Part shown: one piece after another, positions 36,501 to 48,500 of the stretch
How the letters are laid out: each line of letters starts with the position of its first letter
How positions within the stretch are numbered: the first letter of the stretch is position 1
Source: Candidatus Omnitrophota bacterium
GTDB lineage: Bacteria; Omnitrophota; Gorgyraeia; Gygaellales; JAQTUX01
NCBI GenBank assembly: GCA_028707125.1
Contig: JAQTUX010000002.1
Location: 347,595-411,594, forward strand
Reading direction: 5' to 3'
DNA length: 64,000 nucleotides
Program-made: the position numbers and the translations under genes
Notes under the pieces: model-generated
What the model was told of the DNA's origin: nothing
The model's database searches: none
What the model saw: only the letters and a program-made list of their open reading frames with translations

Positions 36501-39500
36501 TTTCTATCCGGGCTGCGCGCCAGCAATTCCTTCCATTTGGCAAAATCCTCTTCTGCGGCCTTGGGGTCTCCTGCTAATTCGTGGATCTTCCCGAGGTTCA
36601 GATAAACATCAGGGTCATCTGGGGCAAGCTTTGCTATGGCCTGGTTATAGGCGTTAATCGCCTCCTGGAATTCTTCCATATAGTAATAGGCATTACCCAG
36701 GGATTTATACACCGAGGCGAAAGGAGCATTCAGTGAGATTGCCTTCAGGTAATGCTCTACTGCTTTTTGATATTCTCCCGAGCCAAAATATATTAAACCG
36801 GCATTATTGTGGTAATCGGGGTTATCCGGCAGTATATTTAATGCCTTTTCAATATCCTCTGCGGCTTTCCTGAAATTGCCTAATAGGCTGTAAATATAGG
36901 CCCTGTTGTTATAGGCGTCAGCATAATCGGGATTGGCCTTTATTGCCATAGCATAGTATCTTTTTGCCTTGCGGTACCTCCCCTTCTCCAGGCAGGTATC
37001 GGCATATTCTTTATATTGCTCCTGTAATTCGCTGTCGGCTGTAAAATGCCATTTCCACCAGTATGAGACCATTTTTTTCAAAGCGAAAAACAAAGCTGAG
37101 AATTTAGTCGCCGCGAAATGATAAATACCAATAAGGATATGCCCTGTAATTAGCGCTGCTGCCTGTAGGAGGCCGGGAAGGGAAGATATAAACGCCCCAC
37201 CCTTTGCGACTCTGTCTTTTGTTCGTTTGAACCATTTGTAACCAGACCTTAGAAGTTTTATCAGGTAAGGTAATACCATTAATGCTGCTATTATGCCTAT
37301 TGCATAGTGTAGGGGCTTTGATGTAGTGATGAAGGTGTAGGTACTCCTGAAGAAGCTGTCTGCGCCCTCTTTTAACCTGTCCACCTTTTCCTGGATGATC
37401 TCTGCCAAGGGCACAGGGGTCTGCGTAGCAGTGGGGGCAGTGGTAGGCGTCAGGGTCGGGGTGGCTGTAGGTTCGGGGGTTGAGGTAGGCTTAGGGGTAT
37501 TAGTTGCCGTTGGCTCTGGGGTGTAGGTTGAAGTAGATGTTGGCTTTGGTGTAGATGTGGCGGTCGACTGTGGAGTTGTAGTCGGCTCTGGAGTTGAAGT
37601 ATCAGAGGGTTGGAGGGTAGATGTTGATGTTGGCTTTAGCGTAGAGGTAGGCACTGCTGTAGGAGTATGCGTTGCCTGTGGTGTAGACGTTGATGTAGGA
37701 TGCGATGTAGGCGTATGAGTTGGGGTCGCGGCAGGAGTAACAGTGGTAACTTCTCTATTTCTAATCTTACCTAAGGCATATGCTGCTGCATTGCGGACAT
37801 CCCAGTCTCCATCTTTTAATGCCTCTATGAGGACAGGGATAGCAGAAGGGTCGCCGATGTCACCTAAGGCATATGCTGCTGCATTGCGGACATCCCAGTC
37901 TCCATCTTTTAATGCCTCTATGAGGGCAGGGACGGCAGAGGGGTCGGCGATATTACATAAGGCATATGCTGCTGCAAAGCGGACACCCGGGCCCTCATCT
38001 TTTAATGCCTCTATGAGGGCAGGGACGGCAGAGGGGTCGCCGATTACACCTAAGGCCTCTGCTGCTTTATGGCGGACAGCCCAGTCTTCATCTTTTAATG
38101 CCTCTATTTTTAATGCCTCTATGAGGGCAGGGATAGCAGAGGGGTCGCCGATGTCACCTAAGGCCTCTGCTACTTTATGGCGGACAGCCCAGTCTTCATC
38201 TTTTAATGCCTCTGTAAGGGCAGGGATAGCAGAGGGGTCGCCGATGTCACCTAAGGCATATGCTGCTTCGTAGCGGATATGCCGGTCTTCATCTTTTAAT
38301 GCCTCTGTAAGGGCAGGGATAGCAGAGGGGTCGCCGATTACACCTAAGGCCTCTGCTACTTTATGGCGGACAGCCCAGTCTTCATCTTTTAATGCCTCTA
38401 TGAGGGCAGGGACGGCAGGTTTGCCTATCTTAACCAATTGTGCTATGACTTCATCCGAGTCAGAAGAATTCCCTAAATTCCTCATCAATCTCCTTATCTT
38501 CTCCTCACTCACAGCAGTAGTCTCAGCCGTTACAGCTGTAATTGTAGTTAAGGAATGGGTATTGATGGGTTGGGCAGATGTGATTGTAGATGTGGAAATT
38601 AGCAGGGTTACAGTAATTAGCAGGATAATCAGCGCCTTTTTGGCCAATTTCATCAGAGGCGGCCCATGTGTCTTAACTGCCCTCCAGGCAAGGTAGGCAA
38701 AGAGTACGCCTGCCGCCAAGATAAGTGTTTCCGCAGGATGGCTGACTATGAGCCCAAGTATGGCTGCTGTGCTCACCGGCTCAAAGCTGCGCAGCTTGAA
38801 GTCGCCCTTGGGGAAGTGGGGCTTATGCTTCTTAGCGAACAGCTTTGCGACTCTGTCTTTTGTTCGTTTGAACCATTTGTAACCAGACCTTAGAAGTTTT
38901 ATCAGGTAAGGTAATACCATTAATGCTGCTATTATGCCTATTGCATAGTGTAGGGGCTTTGATGTAGTGATGAAGGTGTAGGTACTCCTGAAGAAGCTGT
39001 CTGCGCCCTCTTTTAACCTGTCCACCTTTTCCTGGATGATCTCTGATAGAGGCACAGGCGTTGCTGTCGGTGTTGGTGTATTGACGGCTGTCGGGATAGC
39101 GACAGGGGTATTTGTCGGAGCCGGCTCAGGAGTGGAGGTTGCTGTCGGCTCAAGGGTGGGGGTATCGGTCGGCTCAGCGGTCGGGCTTGGTTTGAGGGTA
39201 TTAGTTGGGGTTGGCTCAAGCGTTGCTGTCGGCTCAGGTACGAGCGTCAAAGTAGGCGCATGAGTGGGGGTATCGGTCGGCTCAGCGGTCGGGCTTGGTT
39301 TGAAGGTATTAGTTGAGGTCGGTGTCGCTGTGAATGTCGGCTCAGGGACAGGGGTAAAAGTAGGCGTATGAGTGGGGGTGGGGATACTAGTTGGCGTCGC
39401 CGTAGAGGTCGGCGTGTGAGTGGGCGTAAAAGTAGGCGTATGAGTAGGCGTGGGCTGCGGCGTTGGGGTTATAATTTGAGTTTGAACAGAAGGCTCGTTT

Positions 39501-42500
39501 TGAATCTTCTTTATAGCTTCAGCGGCTGCGTCTCTAACGGACTCATCTTCATCATTCAGAAGTTCGTTAAGCACATTAAGCGCCCCTGAATCTCCGATCC
39601 TACCTAATGCATTGGCTGCGGAGCGACGGACACCCTCCTCTTTATCATTTCGTGCTGCTCCAATAAGGGCAGAAATGGCTCGTTTATCACCTACTACACC
39701 TAGAATATCTGCTGCATCTGCGCGGACAAAGGCGTCTTCCATTTCTCTAATAAAGTCGGCAAACAGACTTTTATGCTGTCTCAATATCCTGATAAGAGAG
39801 GGGACAGATCGCCTGTCCTTTATTTCCATCAATGCTTCAGACGCAGCTGAACGAAGCGTCCAGCCGCCTTCTTTTAATGCATTAATAAGTGGCTCTACTG
39901 CCTGCGCATCTTTAATTCTACCTAAGATCTTTGCTGCGTGTGAACGAATACTAAAAGACTGTTTTTTATCTCGTAATACTTTAATAAGATAGGGAACGGC
40001 CGGCTTACCAATGCTGACCAACTGTTCTCCGACCACTCCATACACACTATACTCAAGTCTCAATCTGCTTATTAGATTCTCTATTTCTTCCTCGCTGACA
40101 TTGGCCGGCTGAAATGCTGTAAGTGGATCGGCTGCTTTCATTGCATCGGCGATTGCTTCGGGATATTTGCGGAGATTCTCGTAGGCAATGCCTCGGTTTC
40201 TATAGAAATCGGGTACTTTTGGGTTAATCTCTATGGCCTTAGTGTAATCAGCGATTGCTTCGGGGTATTTACGGAGTTTTATGTATATATATCCTCTATG
40301 GCTGTAGTAATCCGCGTCATTGGGCTCCAGCTTAATGGCTTCATTACAGGCCTCCAATGCCTTCTGGTAATCCTCTTGCTCACGGTATTGCGCGGCCTCA
40401 CGGAAGTAGTCATTGGCTGACTTCTGCTGTTGGGAGATGATCGTTTGTTGCGATATAAACGCGGGCATATTGCCGTATTGGGCGGGTGTGGATGCGGGTG
40501 TGGATGCCAGCAGGGTCATGATGATCAACAGGTTGATCAGCGCCTTCCTGGCGTATTGTACTATCGGCGGGCCCCATGCCTTTATCGCCCTCCAGGCGAG
40601 GTAGGCAAAGAGTACGCCTGCCACAAAGATAAGTGTTTCTACAGGATGGCTGACTATGAGCCCAAGTATGGCTGCTGTGCTCACCGACTCAAAGCTGCGC
40701 AGCTTGAAGTCGCCCTTGGTGAAGCGGGACTTAGGAATGAGGCCTGCCGGGGATGCGGCCGCTTGTTCTGATGTCTTTTCTCCGCAGTATCTGCCCATCA
40801 GGCGCAGCAGGCCCTTTGCCTGCTCTTCAATATTGCCCTGGGTCATGCCCATGCGAAGAGCGTTATAAGCGGCCAGGCCGTAATTATCCGGGTGGCTCCT
40901 GCCGTAATAGTCATCGCAGGCGTCTTTGACCGCGCGCATAAACGACTCCCAGTTCGGCCATATCTCGTTATCGCCCCAAGGCGTATTCTCATAATCAACC
41001 ACGTATCCGGTGCCTCTTAATATCCTCTTTAACCCATCCCGCGCCATAGCCCTCAGGCGCTCAAACAGCACCCCGTCCAAGACCGCGATGGTCGGGGCGC
41101 CGTTCTGCTGAGAATTGGTTATGCTCGTCGGGCCGGCCTCTTTGCCTTTCTTTGAGATCATCATGCCGAAATTGGCCCCCTGCTGAATGATCCAGGACGT
41201 CACCACATTGTGATCGTCAATGAAGAAAAGGTGGTAGCGCATGCGCGGGTCTATCGCGAGCAGCTGCTCGAACTTACGCTGCAGATTATAGCCCCACTCG
41301 TCGAACCTCCTGCCGCCGATAAGAAATACCGCCCCCCATTCTACTATAAGGTCCCTGTTGGCCGCGTCAAACATCCGGTCAAGGAACCAATCAAGGCATT
41401 TATACGGGACCATCCTGCGTACAGCCGCGATAAATGCCATATCGTAAATCCTGACGCCAAGGGCCCTGAGTTCCTCCTTTGTTATAAAGACCTTTCCGAA
41501 CGCGCCGTCAAACAACTGGTCGATCAGGTATTCCTTCTGCTCCTGCTTTATCCGCAGTAACTCCTTGATAAATTTATCCTTGTCTTCGGGCTTATGGTCC
41601 AGCGCCTCCAACAAAGCATCGGGTATGGCTACCTTAAGCCGTTTCATGTTGTTCTTAACCAGCTCCTGTATGCCTTCGCCCTGCCAGCGAGTTATGTCCG
41701 AGCCCTCGCTGTTGCCGAAGAGGTCGTCCTCAACCACCTTGCCGCTGAATTCAGCGAATATCTCGTTGCGCAGGATCTCCGTATGGAGGGAAGAACACCC
41801 TGTGATAAAATCGCTCACCCTGCCGGTGATCCTCACCAAGTCTATGTATCCTGTTTTGTCGTGCCCTTTGGCCTTGACCATGGTATCCCTGAATTCTTCG
41901 GCTATCTTTAACACATCGAACATGTAGTCATTATAATTACGCATGCCGTCAAGGACGATGGTGTGATTGTAGTGATGCACGACTATATTGCTGAAGAACG
42001 GGTCTGTGTTATAGCCGTCGTTGACAACGCGGGGTATGGCCAGCGTAGTATTGGTTTCGCTGGTTGAGAAAATAATCCTCTTGCCTACAGGCGTTACCTT
42101 AGCGGTATCTATTTCAACCAGCGGACCGAAAGCGGTAAATCCAAGCGGCCTCCAGGACACATAATCTTTATCGCTCTCCGGCTCCCCTTTCCTTCCTGAT
42201 TGTTCCTTGATGAAACGGAGCAGGACCCTGCGATATAACAATGTCTGCAGGGCGCGCATATCATCGTCATCGGGATAGGCCTCTTCAAACACCTCCGGGC
42301 AATACATCCAGTATTCGTTCAGCTCGGATTCCGGATTGCAATACACCTCAACATCCACGCTGTTTTTACCGTTATAAGGCCTGGGCAATTCGATGCCGCC
42401 ATATCTGGTTATCAACCTGAGACCGCCCCTTACGACCTCAATAAGCTGCGGGTCCACGATATCCTCTTTGAACCCCTTGATCTTTTTGGAGTAGAATATG

Positions 42501-45500
42501 CCCATAACGTTCAACTGTTTGCGCGCCGCGAACGGCCCGCCGTTATAACGCGAGAGCACCCTGTACCAGCCCCTTACCAGGTCGGGCTTGAAGCTGCCCA
42601 GCCCTCCGGACATAATAAGCTTGGCGATTATGCCCGCGCAACGCAGCGCCTTGCGCATAAATCCCCTGGTGTGCTTTAATGTTATAATTAACGCCCGCAG
42701 AAACTTTATTGAAAACTCATATTCCATCTGCAGCACCCAGATATCGCTGTCTCCGATATTCTTTATCGCGTTCTGTAACTCATAATCCTTGAATGCCCTT
42801 GACCAGGCCGTATCAACAGCGTACCCCTTCATTTCATCCTGCCTGGCCTGGCCGCGGATAAGCAGGGAAACCCGGTGCTTTAATTCGGGATCATCCTCAA
42901 GTATCCTGATGAGTTTCCGGGCCCCTCGCAGGTTCGACTTGGCCTTGCCATAAACTTCATTTAATCTCTCCAGCGTAAGCGCGAATCTACCCGCGCCCTC
43001 TTGCGGCAAGGTAAATATCTTTCCGGGTTGGCGCCCGGATGCCTCCGCGGAAGATGAAACATGATCCTCATCAAACAAAAGGCCTGTTGCGGCTGAAATA
43101 AATGGTTCCCCACCAGCCACGGAGAGGTTAACCACTGCCGCAACAGGCCATGAAGTTACATATAGCCCGGCTGATCCAAACGATGATACCGGGCTGAAAC
43201 CAAACCGCTGACCGGTTATTGACTCTATCGCGCTCTTAAACATCCGGAAGCTGCTCATCCCCGTGCCATCAATCCTGTCATTGATGACGAAGCGGTCAAT
43301 CTTATCTGGATTATTCAGATATGCGTCCATGGCCGCGATGTTTTCTACCATCCGTATGGCAGCATTATCCTTGCCGGAGGTCATTTTACGAAGTATGCCG
43401 ATATGCCGCACTCTTTCTTCCCGCCAATGTTTTAACGAGAACGGCAACATCAGTATGCTGGCTATATCCGCTATCTCTCTCTCCAGCATATTGAGCGTTT
43501 CAAGTGTCGTAGTATCAAATAACAACCGCTTTCCGCTGTTCTGCTGCCCAGCGAAGGCCTCTTTCTCCGCGGCATACTGCCTGCCGTGCCTTTCCCTGAC
43601 CAGCATCAGTGCCCCGGATTGTTTTAAGGCATCAAATTCTTCCGCGCTGACCAGATGTTTATGAGTGTCTCCGGACTTCTCATCTTGATGCGCCTGGCGG
43701 GTAGATATCTGGATGACCATGGCGAAATTATCGGGATGCGCTGCTATCAACCTGCGGCAGAAGGCCGTCTTTCCTACTCCCGAAGGCCCGATCACGGCTA
43801 TTACCTTAGATGCGGCGGCGGATGAAGAGGCGCTGTTGTTCATCTCTACTTCTTCGCCTATATAGTGAAGGCCGTATTTAATCTCTTCTTCGCTTAATTG
43901 GCTAAGGGGCCTGCTCAGCCCATATCTGCTATCGCCTTCTTTGCCGGAGCAAACTATATGCAGATCACAATAAAGCTTTTGTTGCTGGACGGAATATTCC
44001 AAGAACTGCATCCGGACATAAACACCATCTTTGCTATATCCCTTCCTTTCCATCACCCCTAACGCCTGTCCAAGATCAAGGCCGGTCTTACCTCTGATAA
44101 CCCGTATCAGCACTCCTTTAAAATCGCCTGCCAATCCTTCAAGGGTCAAATCCTCTTTCCTGCCCTGGCCGGCCTGGAAAATGGCCTTAAGCAGAGGATG
44201 CGCGATCAAGGCGGCGTGGTTAAGATTCTCTAAAAACTCTGTCAAATCTACAAATATGCCTTTATTTCTATCAAATACGAATATTTTATTTATCCATTCC
44301 CGGGGCACATCCTGCCTGGTCTCAAATACGAGATTATCCATGCCGTTCCATTCGGGGTTATTATTAATATTAACCTGCGCCACAACGGACAAGAAATCAT
44401 CCTTGGGGTACTTGTGGAACTCACACGGCCAGAAAGCATAGTTGATCGCTTCAGCCGGCGAGACGTCAAACTCCATCAGCCATCTGGTGGCCTTCCAGAT
44501 CTCAAGTCCATTAGCCGCGATCTCTTTCAGGTCACCAAGATGAAGACGCAGCCCCCTATAGGTAAATCTTTCCGGGTTATATTCCATACCGGATTTCTCA
44601 GCGATCTCACCACCGCGGTAATCACGCGGCACGCCCTTTTCATCAGCAAAGAAATAAGGCGCAAACAGCGTGTCCGGCTCGGAAGACACCCTCTCTTCAA
44701 CCGATGGCGCACGGATCGCCTGAACGCTTCCTGCGGCACGGTAGGCGTTGTTTCTTTCCTTAGTATTCCACCTTCGGAATTGGACGATATAAATACCATT
44801 TTTTACCGCGAACTCTAAATTAATGGGGTATTTCAAACGGCTATACATAGCAGCCGCGATATGTATCAAACCGCGGACATCCTTTTCCGCGAGAGAAACG
44901 TCTGATCCGTTGATCCCAGTTCTGTCGGCTTCAAAAAAGTCCAATATATTATTAAAGAAAGAGTATTCCCAGCAATCCGCGTCCCTGTCTTCCTGCGTGC
45001 CGCCGGCCAGCCCCCTGGCGGCATTAATAAATACATTGCGGGAATCAACCAGTATAACGCCGGACGCTTCCGGGTCTATCTGGGCTTGCAAGGCGATCGC
45101 CATAGGATACTTATTCGTAGCGTCCACCGCGAAGTTGCTTGCGATGACTCCCAGCACCGCCTGAACCAGCCCATCAAAGTTTGATATGTTTGGAATGCTC
45201 CTGTAGGTTCCCGGCTGAGTGCCTGATATGTCTTCAACTTGATTTGAAGAACGCGCGATTGTAACATTACTGAAAAACTCCGCGTACTCTAACCACAAAG
45301 GCCTTAGGCGCTCCGCGACTAATTTTACTATCCTGTCTTGATACAGTAATCGTTCAATTGCCCTATACCTTTCTTCGTTACTTTCATTCTCTATGATTAT
45401 TGACCCGATCTCATCGCCAAGGACCGCCATAATATCTTCATAAAGCCGGGTGGTAACAGCTATGGTGGGGACTAAGAAGAAATCCCAGAATATCCTGCGA

Positions 45501-48500
45501 TGAAAATCATCTAATGCCGCCAGGGTGCTGGTCTTGCCTCCGATCAACTCCGGAAGCCATATCCCGCCTGCGAAGAAATCGATCCAGTATTGATGAGAGT
45601 TTTCTTCTTTTACGTTTTTCTGTTGCCTGTCAGATTCAGCTGCCAGATCCTTAAAGATGCCTCTTAGCTCCCGGTCATCCCTGCAAAGATGGAGCTTGAT
45701 ACAGTAGTCCATCTCCATCAACAAACCCCTCGCGGCAAGAAAATCATACGCGCCCCAGGTCTTCTTCGCCAATTTCATCCTGGCATCCTTAAGGACATCG
45801 TTTAATACCCTGTCCAACGCGCTGTTTCTCCCGTCGTTATATATATTGAATTTATCGATTATTTCCCTGTCCGGATCCTGCCCCATTAACCCCGCTAAAG
45901 CGCCATATAACGAAAACTGCCTCTTAACCTCGCCATTGTGATGGAGCAGCTCCGGAAAATTATTGATCCTGCTAAGAGCGTCTATATTCCTGTCCAGTAA
46001 ATCGGTTAAATCCCTCGCCAGATCATAGAACACCGGCGCCAACAAAAATTCCAGGTCTTTTACCTTCTTGCCTTTAAGGCCGGCAAAAATAGCAAAAACC
46101 TCGGTATCATCGCCTTCTCGCAGGGCTTTATATAGCGAAAGGAATTTATCCCCTTGATTTGAAACCAGATATACCTCGCCCTTGTCTCCGTCTATCATGA
46201 CCTTGTCTCGGCTATCCAACACAAAGGACCTCTTCTGAGGACATGCCTTTAACAGATAAGGGCGCCAGTTCACGGGCACATAAGAATATGTTAAGCTGTC
46301 AATCCTTGCGATCCGGCCGCTCGCGTCGGCAATAAATGGATTCGGGGACTCCTTACTGTTCAACACTTCTACGCGCGGTATCCCCAATACCCCCAGGGAA
46401 AGATTGATATGGCTGGCGATATTACCCCGGGTTTCTATTTGAATAATGCCCTTTACTCGATCGCGATGTCTGGTTATCCAGGACAGCATCTTCTCATCAA
46501 CATCATGGACCAATAAGACCACATCGCCCTTTTTGCCGAATTCCTTTACTGCGGGCCTGTCGTTCCCCGGGAGGATCTGCACCAATCTGCCGCTGGCAAA
46601 GCCGTCTGTAAGGCCCCAGCCCTGCAGTATGCGATGTATAGACACGGGTAACTCCGCCGGCCTTGTCTTTCGCGCTTCCCTAATGTCAATATCGCTCTGG
46701 GATGCCTTGTCCGGCCAGATATCTTTAACATGATGCCCTGCCTCGATTATCCTTTGTTTCAGATCAGAGGCGCTTACTGCCGAACTGCTTAAAGAAACCC
46801 CCAGTTCATATCTGTCCCTCAAGCGATTATAGAACCCTATTATCCTATACGGCTCGTCAAACAGGTCTATTTCTATTATATAAAGCTCCCATCTGCCATA
46901 CTTTCCGATATGGGAAAGGTTAGAATACGACCGCTTGTCTATGGCGTTAAGCAGATCACCCATTTCTCGCGCGGAATCCATATCAGAGTCAAGACACTGG
47001 TCAATGTAGTCAAAAATATCAAAACCCGGGTTATTCGCCAATTTCCCTTCTTTCGTAACAACCTGGCGCGCCGCGATGGCTTGTAATACAGGATTTACAA
47101 AATAACGATTGAAAACCGCCTGATTCACCATAACCGGCATATATTCGGGATTTTCGTTGCCTTCTCCTAATGGCAGGTTGGGTATTGTGCCCAGGCCCGG
47201 CCCTAATCCGGTCAAAATGGCGTTCAACCATTCAATTGTAAAATATCTTATCGGCTCAAAGACCCCGCTTTGCCACATCTTCTGCCGCATATTGACCTGG
47301 CCCAATACGGCCCTATATATCATGTCGTTCGGGCTTATCCCCAGCTTCAACGCGGTTGATAGGTCGCTGTGCTTAGGAATATCATACCAGCCCCCTGAGG
47401 CGTACTTGCCCCATTCAGTATCCAGCTCAACCAAGTCTTGTCCGTAGCATAAACCGGAAACAAGATGCGTAAACCATAAAGATACCGACGAAGGATACAT
47501 CCTGGCCCTTTGTTTCATCCGCGCGCCTAATTCTCCCAGAATGCATGTGCGCGGAATATTGCCCAGGTCTTCTCCGCCATCTGTTACCCCGCCGCCGCCG
47601 ATAATCATACCTTCATAATTACCCCCGCTATAGTGCGGGCTGATGTTAAACTCTATATAAACAGTGTGGGCGGCGCCTCGGTCCTTATAGTCCACACTCA
47701 CGATATTCCTGTGCACGTATATATTCACAAAATCGCTCAGCCGGACAGAAACGGTATCCTTGCCTATCCCTAACGGCAGGTTCCTCAGGAGCGCCCTTAA
47801 TACGGGAGAAATCTTGAACTGTTCAGGGTCAAACCCCAGATCGCAGACAGCGCAGGTCTCTTCATCCCTGATCTCCAGATTAAGGGTATCCAATAGCAGC
47901 CGCCTCACCTTTATCTCCACCTTGTTGCTTTTAGCCTTTAAATAGGCGCTATGCAGGAAATTAAGCATCTGATTAAAATTGGACACCTCTCCAAGTTCCG
48001 GCTCGTTATTCCGCCAGCAAACCGGCCCCTGCAATAAGGCCTCCTTTCCGGATTTATCGGCCTGGAGAAACGCGCGCTCAAGCTGCCGCAGCTTTTCCTT
48101 AAACTGCCCAGCCGTATATTGAGAATTATCCGCAAGGCGCTCTAAAGAATCGGCGAGAAGCGCAAAATCAGAAAACAAGGCCTCTGGATCCGCCTCTGCT
48201 AAGGCGCCGCCTATTACTGCCTTCAACTTTTTATGCGTATCCTCAAAGCTTTCAATGCAGGGCCTCATGTCCTCTTCTATCTTAACGAAACTCAAATAAT
48301 CCATCCTGAAATAAGGCCCCTCTAAAACCATTTTTAGAGAATAGCGGTATCCCTTCTCTTCAAAAGTCCGTTCTTGAGATAAACCGTCAAAAAGGCCCCC
48401 GAGCTCAACCGGGACCTCCAGGACAAAGTAATCGCGGACATCCTCCGGGAAACTTCGCGGGCGCGGAGGCGGCAGGTCTATTAAAGAGGCGCTGACCTTT

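Larger units (their letters stand above)
38579..40735 (-). repeat. Duplicated transmembrane module (two copies, about 1.9 kb apart)
   Basis: The segment KGDFKLRSFESVSTAAILGL followed by a hydrophobic VETLIFVAGVLFAYLAWRA and a second hydrophobic NLLIIMTLLASTPAS occurs at about 40,500-40,735 and again, with few substitutions, at about 38,579-38,830. Each copy gives two or three membrane-spanning helices. Each second helix looks like a signal peptide of a secreted repeat protein, and each is followed by TPR or HEAT repeats. The feature marks the outer limits of the two copies; what lies between is listed separately. Confidence 0.75.

Noticed and set aside
37743-38273. Plus-strand frame with internal repeats
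   Set aside because: The repeats are the reverse side of the HEAT array; the HEAT pattern is convincing only on the minus strand.
37745-38500. Regular 93-bp repeats that could suggest a CRISPR array
   Set aside because: Units are contiguous with no spacers and are translated as HEAT repeats.
38651-38653. Separate gene start at the methionine before a signal-peptide-like helix
   Set aside because: No stop codon precedes it, no ribosome binding site is visible, and the frame is continuous with the upstream repeats.
39036-39263. Gly-Val-rich plus-strand peptide
   Set aside because: Antisense of the Pro-Thr stalk; low-complexity DNA gives open frames on both strands.
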